A DNA stretch of 64,000 nt from Parabacteroides distasonis (GTDB lineage: Bacteria; Bacteroidota; Bacteroidia; Bacteroidales; Tannerellaceae). The stretch covers positions 1-64,000 of the forward strand of contig JAFBIU010000006.1 in NCBI GenBank assembly GCA_021531775.1. The letters run 5' to 3'. Under the pieces are notes generated by a model that ran no database searches, had not been told where the DNA came from, and saw nothing but the letters and a program-made list of their open reading frames with translations. Shown piece after piece: positions 44,085-52,259 of the stretch. Made by a program: the position numbers and the translations under genes. Within the stretch, counting starts at the first letter, position 1. Each line of letters starts with the position of its first letter.

Positions 44085-44124
44085 AAGTCCCGACAGATAC
44101 GCGATCTGCCGGGACTTTGTTTTT
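44085..44124 (+). terminator. Terminator of ATPase gene 1
   Basis: AAGTCCCG (44085-44092) pairs with CGGGACTT (44110-44117), continued inward by CAGAT/ATCTG, and TTGTTTTTT follows. Nothing else was recognised between here and 44301 on either strand. Confidence 0.85.
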
Positions 44125-44301
44125 TGGAACTTGCGTTCGCACTTCACAGTGTTACAAGCAATTATTTTTAACTCTAGTATTAATATCCATCTCTCATTCC
44201 CCCTCACGGGATACTTAGGCCTTTGGCCTGCGAGATGTGATTATGAACGGGGAGGGCCGGAGCCCACCCCTTTTATTTGTTATATCTTATGATATTCCAA
44301 T

Positions 44302-47300
44302 TTATTTAACCACTACCTTCGTAGCTTCGCCGTCAACTGTTACAACAGCTACACCTGCCGGAGCAGCGATTGTTACGTTGTCAGAAGCGGCTACCTGGTT
44401 AGCGATTGTCTGACCCAGGATGTTGGCAACTGTTACCACCTTGCCAGCAGCACCCTTCACGATGATAGCACCCTGAGTTGCTACTACAGATACCTCAGCA
44501 GCCTCAACTGCCTCGTTAGCTGTCGGAGCGTCTTCAGTTACCTCTACGTTGAAGATTTCAGCATCGGTTCCAATTTCAGCATAAGTAACATTAGCAATTA
44601 CAGGAACACCATTCTGAATCTTAACCCAACCACCACGCATCGGAGCAATCTTGGCAGCCTCCAGGTTAGCATTCTTGATATAGTTACCATCCTTTTCTGT
44701 TTCAGACTCAATCAAAAAGTCGTTAGAACCAGACTTAGCTATACGGAATGAGAATACTACATTCTTATGCAAGTTGTTGTCCAAACGGATAGAGTCCTTA
44801 CCAGCCCAAGTCTCCGGCTTACCAATCTTGATCGGAGTCTTGTTGCCTGTATAAACTGAGTTCTTGATAACCAATGTATCGCCAATGTGACGAGCCTCAA
44901 CGAAGCCCAAACGAGTGTACTGACGGTTCCACTGATATTTAGCACCCTTTGTCAGATCTTCATGCTTAGGATCGCTATAGTAATCAATAGAATCCTGCAA
45001 GTTAACCAAATACCAAGCATCTACGTATGACGGAGTAGTCTTTGAGTGTTCGCAAGCCAAAGCCTCTTCCGGAGTAGCGTGAGCGTGAGTTGTTGCATCA
45101 CACAAGATCGTGTCACCCTTAACGAAGTTCGGACGCAATGCCAACATGTACTGCGGCATCTTCGTGTTGCGATCAACGTAAGCTGTATCTACATAGATAG
45201 CAGAGTTCTTTGCATCACCCTTACCTTCTACGCCCAAGAAATTGAAGCCTTTATCCTTAGAATATACGGACAGAGCATCCTCATACAGATATTCCTTATC
45301 AGTTGCATTCACACGGAAGAACTTCAATGTGTTAGGAACATCATCTGCATTTTCACCCAATTCAGCTACATTGAAACGACGATACAACGGATCAGATACC
45401 GGAGTTACAGCAAAGGCTGATGTAGCAACCTCACTAGCAGAGTTATTACTTAATACACCGTTTACCAAATCCAATGTGTTGTTATCTACAGATACTTTAG
45501 AACTTGCATATTCTTTAGTTTCTGTCAGATAACGCTCGGCACAAACGACATAATCAACTCCTCTTACTGTATGTTTAACCCAGGCAGCATAAGTAATATC
45601 GTGAGTAGTCAAGCTGGTTGGCACTGAAGAATATTCACCCGTAGGTGCTGCACCATTGATTGTTGCATATTGATCTGGAGTCACAGGGATATACCGAGAA
45701 CCAAAAGGAGCAGTTGCAAGATCATCATACCGAACATCTGTCAGAGATAACACTTTTCCGTCTTCCATCAAACCAGACTGCGGATTCTTTACCTGACCCT
45801 TTGTGATCTTAAACATTCCAAAGATATCATTGTCTGACACATAAGTACCAAATGATGTAACTTTAACAGAACCGTCCTTAAAACCAGTTACTAATGCTTT
45901 GTCATTAAGAACTACAGGTACAGTACCAGCTTCAGAAGTCTCAGCCTTAACCAATGCATAGTAACATTCACCACCTTCAACTTCGTTGTTCTCCTTCAAG
46001 AAGAAGATATTGCCATTGTCAGATACTTTGTACTTCTTCTGTGCATCATCGTAAGCCAAATAACGCTGATCGTTAGACAACTTAGAAGCATCATTTACCT
46101 TCACCTTATAAAGGCGACGAGTCAAGTTTGCTACTGTAGTCAAACCACCGTTTGTACCGTATGTATCATCCATGTACTTCTCCAGGATGAACTTCGTTGC
46201 ATTACCATCTTTGTCAACCCATACAACAGAATCCTTATCGCTCTTCGTATTGATAGGTTTATCCATTGCCAAGTCATGCAGATAGTTGAATGTGAAGGTT
46301 GTGATATCAATTTCCTTATCATCAACATACTTGTAACCCAGATACTTGTCAGCAGCCTTCTCTACCGGGATGAACTGCAGTACATCCTGACCTACTGAGA
46401 ACAGAGCCACATTAGCCGGATAAGTAGCTTCACGATACAATACACCAGAACTAATAACATTAGTCGGTTTTCCTTCAAACTCACGGTTTACGATTGTAAT
46501 CGGAGAACCATCCAATGCACCCGTAGAGTTAACAATCCACTGAGCAGCCGGCATATCCTGGAAGTTCTGACGAACAGCCTGTTCCATTACTTCGAAGCCA
46601 CCCTTCAAGTTGTTTACCCAATACTTACCAACACGTTCTGCATTGTCAGAAGCATAAACCTTGATCAGGTAAGCACCACTTGCCAAGTGAGTCATCTGCA
46701 ACTTGCTGGAGATACCCAACTGGATAGCAAACTGATTGTTCGGATTTGTCTGAACGTCACCAACAGTTACTTCATTAGTTGCACCCAAAGAAGCCTTGAT
46801 GATTGTAGTCTGAGCTTGTTCGTTAGTTGCAGTAGATGTCCAAGTTGACCCCTTATACATTGCTTGTTGGTCATAAGATGTATAGTAAGTTGAAGGAGTA
46901 TAATCAATAGTAGCAGCTGCACCAGGAGTCTTGTAATAACCCTTAGTTTTGATAGTAATATTCTTGGTTGAGGGGTTATACAATACTGAATAGAGATAGG
47001 ACTGCGGATTTCTGAAACGAGTTGCTTTCTTGGCATTGAACAAATCATCCATTGCGAAACTCATACGTTTGTTCTCAACCTGGCTTGTTCCATCAATAGC
47101 CGTTGTATCAACAACCAAGTACTTACCATCACGATTTCTAAAAGCCAAGTACTGAGCTGTTTCATATTTATAAAAGACTGGATCTGTGTCGGTTATTGAC
47201 TTCACCGTTTGTGCATCTGAAGATTTTTTTAAACGTAAAGGATACAATGAAGCATAAGCGTCACGAACGACTGAACCATTAGCATCAGCTTTAGTCTCCC

Positions 47301-48111
47301 ATTTTACTTCATACTGATCAACAGCAACAGCCTGCAAATCCTGAGTCCACAAGTTGTCCTCTCCCATAACAGTAGCTGTCGGATTGAAGTTAAAACTGAA
47401 ATAAGAATCAGCTGTTGCATCAACACCTGCAGCACCCAACATAGTATTCAAATCTTTAGCAGACAAATAGAAACCTGTGCCTGAAAATACATAAGGTTTA
47501 ACATGCAAGATAGTTGGATCTCCAATATTGTTCTTTTTCGTCTTTACAAGGACGACATCATTACCATTTTTTGCTAAAGCTACGATACTATCACCTTCCA
47601 ATGTAGCATAGATAGCATCAGGTTGTACTGACGGAGCCGTATATGAAGGAGCACTGAGCCATTCAGTCTGAGAACCGCCAACTGTGACAGCAGAAGCATT
47701 AGTATAATCTTCAATAATTCTTGCTGAAGAAGGGTCAACAGCCAAGATTTGATGGGTTGCATCATTCATGAAAACATACTTCGGAGCAACAGCACCTGCC
47801 GGAGAAACAATCTGCTGGAGTGTCCACAGTGCTTTACGAGCATCTGACAATTTACCTGTAACAGTATTTCCATTTACCAAAGCTAATTTACCATCCTTAA
47901 TGCTGAGATACTCATCTGTAGCCTCATTCCTCAACACATACGAAATGCCGACTTGATAGCCTCCATTAGGATTTGCAGTAGCGTCATAAGCAGCCACGGG
48001 AGAAACAGATCTAGATGTTGCAGGAACACTCAGATCAATAACACCTGCCTGAACACTAACCGCACCAGCCAGTAATAAACTGGCCACAAGTGTAGAAAAC
48101 TTCTTGTTCAT
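44302..48111 (-). CDS. Large exported protein with DUF6383-like/T9SS-type C-terminal domain
   Basis: A 1269-residue exported protein. A clean signal peptide (MNKKFSTLVASLLLAGAVSVQA) is followed by repeated beta-rich modules with no recognisable enzyme motif; patterns such as YLSIKDGKLALVNGN, YLAFRNRDGKYLVVD and YLAYDDAQKKYKVSD suggest divergent repeats of a lectin- or RICIN-like unit. The last 70 residues (EVSVVATQGAIIVKGAAGKV, NILGQTI, VTVDGEATKVVVK) resemble a secretion/sorting tail, DUF6383 or Por-type, which would make it type IX cargo. The gene is visibly richer in A and T than its neighbours. Surface or S-layer-like role is inference. It lies between two ATPase genes, with a leader of about 125 bases. 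Confidence 0.85.
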   Translation of the reverse strand: MNKKFSTLVASLLLAGAVSVQAGVIDLSVPATSRSVSPVAAYDATANPNGGYQVGISYVLRNEATDEYLSIKDGKLALVNGNTVTGKLSDARKALWTLQQIVSPAGAVAPKYVFMNDATHQILAVDPSSARIIEDYTNASAVTVGGSQTEWLSAPSYTAPSVQPDAIYATLEGDSIVALAKNGNDVVLVKTKKNNIGDPTILHVKPYVFSGTGFYLSAKDLNTMLGAAGVDATADSYFSFNFNPTATVMGEDNLWTQDLQAVAVDQYEVKWETKADANGSVVRDAYASLYPLRLKKSSDAQTVKSITDTDPVFYKYETAQYLAFRNRDGKYLVVDTTAIDGTSQVENKRMSFAMDDLFNAKKATRFRNPQSYLYSVLYNPSTKNITIKTKGYYKTPGAAATIDYTPSTYYTSYDQQAMYKGSTWTSTATNEQAQTTIIKASLGATNEVTVGDVQTNPNNQFAIQLGISSKLQMTHLASGAYLIKVYASDNAERVGKYWVNNLKGGFEVMEQAVRQNFQDMPAAQWIVNSTGALDGSPITIVNREFEGKPTNVISSGVLYREATYPANVALFSVGQDVLQFIPVEKAADKYLGYKYVDDKEIDITTFTFNYLHDLAMDKPINTKSDKDSVVWVDKDGNATKFILEKYMDDTYGTNGGLTTVANLTRRLYKVKVNDASKLSNDQRYLAYDDAQKKYKVSDNGNIFFLKENNEVEGGECYYALVKAETSEAGTVPVVLNDKALVTGFKDGSVKVTSFGTYVSDNDIFGMFKITKGQVKNPQSGLMEDGKVLSLTDVRYDDLATAPFGSRYIPVTPDQYATINGAAPTGEYSSVPTSLTTHDITYAAWVKHTVRGVDYVVCAERYLTETKEYASSKVSVDNNTLDLVNGVLSNNSASEVATSAFAVTPVSDPLYRRFNVAELGENADDVPNTLKFFRVNATDKEYLYEDALSVYSKDKGFNFLGVEGKGDAKNSAIYVDTAYVDRNTKMPQYMLALRPNFVKGDTILCDATTHAHATPEEALACEHSKTTPSYVDAWYLVNLQDSIDYYSDPKHEDLTKGAKYQWNRQYTRLGFVEARHIGDTLVIKNSVYTGNKTPIKIGKPETWAGKDSIRLDNNLHKNVVFSFRIAKSGSNDFLIESETEKDGNYIKNANLEAAKIAPMRGGWVKIQNGVPVIANVTYAEIGTDAEIFNVEVTEDAPTANEAVEAAEVSVVATQGAIIVKGAAGKVVTVANILGQTIANQVAASDNVTIAAPAGVAVVTVDGEATKVVVK

Positions 48112-48238
48112 AATGTTTAAAATTAATATTAATAATAGATTGAATAAAGTTCATCTTACGGGCCCCAGGGAACGCGTCAATCGGGCCGGAAAAAGTGGCG
48201 AAAATAAACGTACCTTTTTCTTCGCCATTTTCATGACA

Positions 48239-48246
48239 CAAAGGTA
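48239..48246 (-). promoter_or_regulatory. -7 box for the large exported protein gene
   Basis: The minus strand reads TACCTTTG, with a TTG 19 bases upstream. It would give a 5' leader of about 120 bases containing the imperfect hairpin at 48188-48232. Confidence 0.5.
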
Positions 48247-48375
48247 CCCCTTTTTTTGATACCGGCAAGAGCAAGGTGCCCAAAATTTTCGATTTATATC
48301 TGTTTCCTTATCAATTACATAGGTTTCTTGTACGAAACGGCCCTTCTTACAGACCAAAATCCGGTTTCGGGCCCT

Positions 48376-48419
48376 CAAAAATGGCGAAGAAAAAGGTACG
48401 TTTTTCTTCGCCATTTTTG
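48376..48419. repeat. 44-bp perfect palindromic hairpin
   Basis: Arms of 19 bases (48376-48394 and 48401-48419; arm core ATGGCGAAGAAAAA) flank GGTACG. A degenerate copy in the same spirit lies at 48188-48232 (GTGGCGAAAATAAA ... TTTTTCTTCGCCATTTTC). No protein gene explains it. Confidence 0.9.
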
Positions 48420-48587
48420 CTTTCCCTAATTTCAAAACATCCCTATAAACCAATCATTTACAAATCCAGTGCAATCGACCCGAACACCCTCAAATGGCGA
48501 GAATTGGCGAAAACCAGCCTAAAACCGCCTGAAATGACGTTTTTCCCTTGTCACTTTTCCAACTCATTTCTGTATGCTATATATAAT

Positions 48588-48607
48588 TAATGTACGCGCG
48601 TACATTA
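48588..48607. repeat. Perfect 20-bp palindrome in leader of ATPase gene 2
   Basis: TAATGTACGCGCGTACATTA is self-complementary and is followed by TATATATAGGGAAAGG. The same unit, decayed, precedes the ATPase relic at 22.3 kb. It may be an operator or the left boundary of the duplicated unit. Confidence 0.88.
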
Positions 48608-48672
48608 TATATATAGGGAAAGGAATCTGTTTACCCCGCACGAAAAAGTTATGCGGAGGGCTTCTACATCTT

Positions 48673-48753
48673 CGTTCCACACTGTTGAACGCACATCACA
48701 CACTGTTGAACGTCCGTTCCACTGTTCTGAACGTCCGTCACACAGTGTGTGAT
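48673..48753. repeat. 21-bp tandem repeats, about four units
   Basis: Units of the form CAC-ACT-GTT-GAAC-GTCCGT occur with 21-base period (48673, 48691, 48712, 48733), the last two partly degenerate. Since 21 is a multiple of 3 an open frame can run through them with a seven-residue repeat (RSTLLNA, HHTLLNV, RSTVLNV, RHTVCDG), but there is no sign that it is translated. Confidence 0.8.
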
Positions 48754-48859
48754 GGAGATTTAGAAGCGTCTTCGCAACATCAAACAGGTGACTCCGTGGA
48801 CTTTACATAGCCATCCTCAGATAATCCATGAAACGGAGAAATAGAAACCGAAAATTCGC

Positions 48860-48867
48860 TATCTTTG
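48860..48867 (+). promoter_or_regulatory. Promoter box of ATPase/nuclease gene 2
   Basis: TATCTTTG followed by CCCTATACAT, identical to the box before copy 1 and at the same distance (32 bases) from the start codon. Confidence 0.7.
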
Positions 48868-48899
48868 CCCTATACATCAGCATAGAAGGAGACAACACT

Positions 48900-50504
48900 A
48901 TGAAATATCCCATCGGCATCCAAAGTTTTGAGCGTATCCGCAAAGAAGGATATGTGTATGTAGATAAGACCGACTTGATCTACCAGTTGGTCACATCAGG
49001 CAGTATCTACTTCCTGAGCCGCCCCCGGCGGTTTGGTAAGAGCCTGCTTGTATCTACCTTGGAAAACTATTTCCTCGGGAACAAAGAGCTATTCAAGGGG
49101 TTGGCCATCGAGCAACTGGAACAGGACTGGCTGGAGTATCCCGTATTCCATATCGACTTCAATGGAACTGACTTTACGCAGGCTGGGAAGCTGGAAGAAA
49201 AAATGGAAGGTGCCGTGACTACGTGGGAAGAGATATATGGTAGAACGACTCACTATACAGATATCGGTAATCGCTTCGCTTACGTGCTGGAGCAGGCACA
49301 CAAACAGACAGGTCGGCAGGCCGTCGTTCTGATCGATGAATATGACAAGCCTATCCTCGATGTGTTGGATTCAGGTTACAGAACCCAGCAGAATGGGGAG
49401 GAGATCCTGCTGGAAGAGCAGCATCGCAATATCCTCAAAGGATTCTATTCCGTCTTCAAGAGTGCAGACCCCCACTTGCAGTTTGTCCTCCTGACGGGCG
49501 TCACCAAGTTCTCCCAAGTAAGTGTCTTCAGCGGATTCAACCAGCCGGAAGACATCAGTATGACGCGTGATTATGAAGCGCTATGTGGCATCACGAAGGA
49601 GGAGTTATTATCCGTCTTTGCCGAACCCATCCGACGACTGGCAGAAGATTTGGATTGCAGTGTCGAACAGACGATTGACGCCCTCAAAGCCCACTATGAC
49701 GGCTATCATTTCAGCAAGCGGATGACGGGTGTTTTCAATCCGTTCAGTATTCTGAACTGTTTCAAACAAACGAGCATAGAGGATTATTGGTTCAAGTCGG
49801 GTACACCCACCTATCTTGTCCGTCTGTTGAGCCATGCCCAAGAACAACTCGACGAAATAGTGGGTCAATACTATTTTCCGGAGGAGTTTATCGACTACAA
49901 GGCTACGGTAGAACAACCCTTGCCGATGATCTACCAGAGTGGCTATCTGACCATCAAGGATTATAATAGGAATCTGAATACCTTCCTGTTGGATTTTCCG
50001 AACAACGAGGTGAAGAAGGGTTTCCTGACCTTGGTGGCTGCCGATTACCTGAAACCGAAAGAGCGGGTGACCTCCTGGATACAGCAGGCTGTCGGGGCTC
50101 TCCAGCTGGGAAAGATCGAACAGTTCCGTGATCAGTTGACCGCCTTCTTGGCCAGTGTGCCCTACTCCATGCGTCGGAAACAGGATGAACGGGAATATGA
50201 ACGCTATTTCCACTATACCTTCTACCTGCTGTTGCGTCTCTTGAGTGTCTATACCGTCTATAGCGAGAAGGAGCAAAGCCAAGGTCGGGTTGATTGCATT
50301 GTCGAGACACCCGACTATATCTATATCTTCGAGTTCAAGCTGGACGGTTCTGCCGAACAGGCTCTCCAGCAGATCCAGGAGAAGGGTTATGCCCGTCCCT
50401 ACCTGACCGATCCTCGCAAATTGTATCAGATTGGTGTCAACTTCTCGTCCGAGACAGGGACCATTGAGGGATTCAAGTACGAGGACTCTCATTTTTTCGC
50501 GTAA
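48900..50504 (+). CDS. AAA-ATPase-like / PD-(D/E)XK nuclease fusion protein, copy 2
   Basis: The second 534-residue copy, same length as copy 1. P-loop SRPRRFGKSLL, Walker B AVVLIDEYDKPILD and the nuclease FEFKLD motif are intact, so it should be active if copy 1 is. The start at 48900 (MKYPIGIQSFERIRKEG) is fixed by the conserved AGAAGGAG and by alignment to copy 1; an upstream in-frame ATG at 48828 would run through the promoter. Residues 221-455 differ from copy 1 at about 4 of 10 positions while both ends are nearly identical, a mosaic pattern. The stop codon lies in the left arm of a large inverted repeat. Confidence 0.93.
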   Translation: MKYPIGIQSFERIRKEGYVYVDKTDLIYQLVTSGSIYFLSRPRRFGKSLLVSTLENYFLGNKELFKGLAIEQLEQDWLEYPVFHIDFNGTDFTQAGKLEEKMEGAVTTWEEIYGRTTHYTDIGNRFAYVLEQAHKQTGRQAVVLIDEYDKPILDVLDSGYRTQQNGEEILLEEQHRNILKGFYSVFKSADPHLQFVLLTGVTKFSQVSVFSGFNQPEDISMTRDYEALCGITKEELLSVFAEPIRRLAEDLDCSVEQTIDALKAHYDGYHFSKRMTGVFNPFSILNCFKQTSIEDYWFKSGTPTYLVRLLSHAQEQLDEIVGQYYFPEEFIDYKATVEQPLPMIYQSGYLTIKDYNRNLNTFLLDFPNNEVKKGFLTLVAADYLKPKERVTSWIQQAVGALQLGKIEQFRDQLTAFLASVPYSMRRKQDEREYERYFHYTFYLLLRLLSVYTVYSEKEQSQGRVDCIVETPDYIYIFEFKLDGSAEQALQQIQEKGYARPYLTDPRKLYQIGVNFSSETGTIEGFKYEDSHFFA

Positions 50505-50554
50505 CAATGTGTTACGTTACGCACGCCCAAACGTAACGTAACATGTTGTTACGC
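50499..50554. repeat. 23-bp inverted repeat at the stop of ATPase gene 2
   Basis: Left arm 50499-50521 (GCGTAACAATGTGTTACGTTACG is split here as GCGTAAC and GTTACGTTACG) and right arm 50532-50554 pair with two mismatches around a 10-base loop. The stop TAA is within the left arm. It can act as a terminator or a recognition site; an A-run, not a T-run, follows. Confidence 0.85.
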
Positions 50555-50680
50555 AAAAAATGTAGTTTCTGTTCCGAAGGAGGCTCGAAGGGCTATCGAA
50601 GGAGGCATCACGGATGATGGCAGTTGGTCATCACTTACGACCGACAGCCATCACCAGTAGAGACACCGTGTCTTCGCTCT
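50545..50680 (+). repeat. Right copy of the ATPase-tail repeat family
   Basis: GTTACGC, an A-run, TGTAGTTTCTG and the 38-bp core at 50574-50611 match the left-edge copy at 139-271. Downstream the two copies stay alignable but diverge, and the hairpin that is perfect at 221-262 is degenerate here. Confidence 0.85.
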
Positions 50681-50769
50681 TCCTTCGCTGTGACTTCGCT
50701 TTTTCTGCCAAGCCAAACGAACCGACAAACGAGGAAACACGGACGACGCAAGGCATTCAGGAATACTTC

Positions 50770-50868
50770 CCCCTGATTTGCGACAAAATCCGATCACTTT
50801 TGCCCCTAATTTACGACAAATACAAGCCTTTTTTGCCCCTGATTTGCGACAAAGAAAAATATTTCCTA
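50770..50868. repeat. 33-bp tandem repeats, three units
   Basis: CCCCTGATTTGCGACAAA recurs at 50770, 50803 (two base changes) and 50836, exactly 33 bases apart. In one plus-strand frame this gives an 11-residue repeat of the form LPLICDKxxxF. Regular spacing of a near-identical 18-mer suggests either protein-level selection or a binding-site array. Confidence 0.85.
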
Positions 50869-50901
50869 ATCCTCCCGATGTAGAATCTCACGGATTATAT
50901 A

Positions 50902-50909
50902 TACATTTG
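50902..50909 (+). promoter_or_regulatory. -7 box for the MFS transporter gene
   Basis: TACATTTG matches TAnnTTTG, 36 bases before the start at 50946. Confidence 0.6.
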
Positions 50910-50945
50910 TAGTTATAAACAACCGAAGATTAAACGATTCAATCT

Positions 50946-52172
50946 ATGAACACAAATGTTGTAGCTTTTTCCAAAGAACGGATCCGGATGGCCGTTCTCA
51001 CCTTCTTCTTGGCGCAAGGGCTTTGCTTCTCCACGTGGGCAAGCCGTATTCCCGATGTCAAATCGCTCTTTTCCAGTGAACAAGACATCTTCTATTGGGG
51101 GCTTGTGCTCTTCCTGATTCCCGTCGGTAAGTTTGTAGCGATCCCCCTGGCAGGCTATTTGGTGTCCCGCTTGGGCAGTAAAATGATGGCCCAGATCAGT
51201 GTCTTGGGCTATGGACTCTCCCTGTTGGCCATCGGCTGGTCGCCCTCCATCTATGTGTTGGCGGTCTGCCTCTTTCTGTTCGGTACCTTCTGGAACATGT
51301 GTGACATCTCACTCAACACGCAAGGCATCTGCATCGAACGGCTGTTCGGGCGGACCATCATGGCGACCTTCCACGGTTCCTGGAGTCTGGCCGCCTGCTT
51401 GGGCGCGTTGATCGGCTTCATCATGATCGTCACGGATATTCCCCCATCGATTCATTTCTCCCTGGTAGCAGCCTTGATCGCCCTCATTGTCTTGAGCGGC
51501 CGGAAATACCTGCAGGAGGATACAGCTACGGAACCAGCAGCTGCCACTGCAGAAACTACAGAAAAACAGCCCACTTGGGTCGATTTTATCCGCAAGCCGG
51601 AAGGGCTGTTGATTCAATTGGGTATTGTCGGCCTCTTTGCGTTGGTGGTAGAGAGTGCCATGTTCGACTGGAGCGGTATCTACTTTGAATCCGTATTAAA
51701 TGTACCCAAATCGTTGCAGATCGGGTTCCTGGTATTTATGGTGATGATGGCAACAGGCCGCTTCCTGACCAACTGGGCCTATCAGGTGATGGGTAAGAAA
51801 CGGGTATTGCAGGTAGCCGGCTTTTTCATCTTTGCCGGATTTTTCATTGCGGCTTTGTTGGGCGGACAGTTCGAGTCGATGGCACTCAAGGTGATTGTCA
51901 ACTCCTTCGGTTTCATGCTGGTGGGTTTGGGTATCTCCTGCATGGTGCCGACCATCTACAGCTTTGTGGGTGCCAAGTCCAAGACACCGGTCGGATTGGC
52001 CCTGACCATCCTGTCGAGCATCAGCTTCATCGGTTCGTTGGTAGCTCCCTTGCTGATCGGCTCCATCTCCCAACAGTTTGACATGAGTACGGCCTATATC
52101 GTCATCGGCCTCTTAGGACTCTGCATCCTCCTGATGACCACCTTCTGTCGTGCTTTTCAAACCGAACAATAA
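50946..52172 (+). CDS. MFS transporter (FucP/YbjJ-like)
   Basis: A 408-residue major facilitator with about 12 membrane segments. The N-terminus (FFLAQGLCFSTWASRIPDVK) and GTFWNMCDISLNTQGICIERLFGRTIMATFHGSWSLA-type central motif (quoted in part) place it near the YbjJ/fucose permease-like group, often sugar or unknown-solute carriers. It stands alone with its own promoter and a strong terminator. The substrate is unknown. Confidence 0.9.
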   Translation: MNTNVVAFSKERIRMAVLTFFLAQGLCFSTWASRIPDVKSLFSSEQDIFYWGLVLFLIPVGKFVAIPLAGYLVSRLGSKMMAQISVLGYGLSLLAIGWSPSIYVLAVCLFLFGTFWNMCDISLNTQGICIERLFGRTIMATFHGSWSLAACLGALIGFIMIVTDIPPSIHFSLVAALIALIVLSGRKYLQEDTATEPAAATAETTEKQPTWVDFIRKPEGLLIQLGIVGLFALVVESAMFDWSGIYFESVLNVPKSLQIGFLVFMVMMATGRFLTNWAYQVMGKKRVLQVAGFFIFAGFFIAALLGGQFESMALKVIVNSFGFMLVGLGISCMVPTIYSFVGAKSKTPVGLALTILSSISFIGSLVAPLLIGSISQQFDMSTAYIVIGLLGLCILLMTTFCRAFQTEQ

Positions 52173-52203
52173 GCATTTTCGCTCCAATCACTAATCAAAT
52201 AGA

Positions 52204-52242
52204 AAGAAGGGCTGCTTGGATATCATGCAAGCAGCCCTTCTT
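52204..52242. terminator. Terminator between converging MFS and AAA_14 genes
   Basis: A 15-bp perfect stem (AAGAAGGGCTGCTTG with 52228-52242) around a 9-base loop lies between two converging stops and can serve both. Confidence 0.88.
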
Positions 52243-52259
52243 CCTGACAACCTGTCCCA

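Larger units (their letters stand above)
48112..48899. other. 788-base repeat-rich intergenic region
   Basis: Two related hairpins (48188-48232 and 48376-48419), a 20-bp palindrome (48588-48607), 21-bp tandem repeats (48673-48753) and two promoter boxes are found here. Short open frames cross it, but their sequence is explained by the repeats, so I do not call them genes. Confidence 0.8.
50505..50945. other. 441-base intergenic region after ATPase gene 2
   Basis: Apart from the inverted repeat and tail repeat, it holds three 33-bp tandem units (50770-50853) and the promoter of the MFS gene at 50902. An open frame at 50614-50883 crosses the tandem units; it has no clear ribosome site and I do not call it a gene. 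Confidence 0.75.

Noticed and set aside
48151-48590. Small open frames on both strands containing MAKKKV repeats
   Set aside because: They arise because the palindrome ATGGCGAAGAAAAA reads alike on both strands; no start signals or family match.
42441-50504. Insertion sequence or composite transposon with a transposase
   Set aside because: No DDE or serine/tyrosine recombinase motif was found in either ATPase gene or between them, and no target-site duplication could be recognised.
50770-50868. CRISPR array
   Set aside because: Only three units with 15-base spacers and a frame-keeping 33-base period; no cas genes nearby.
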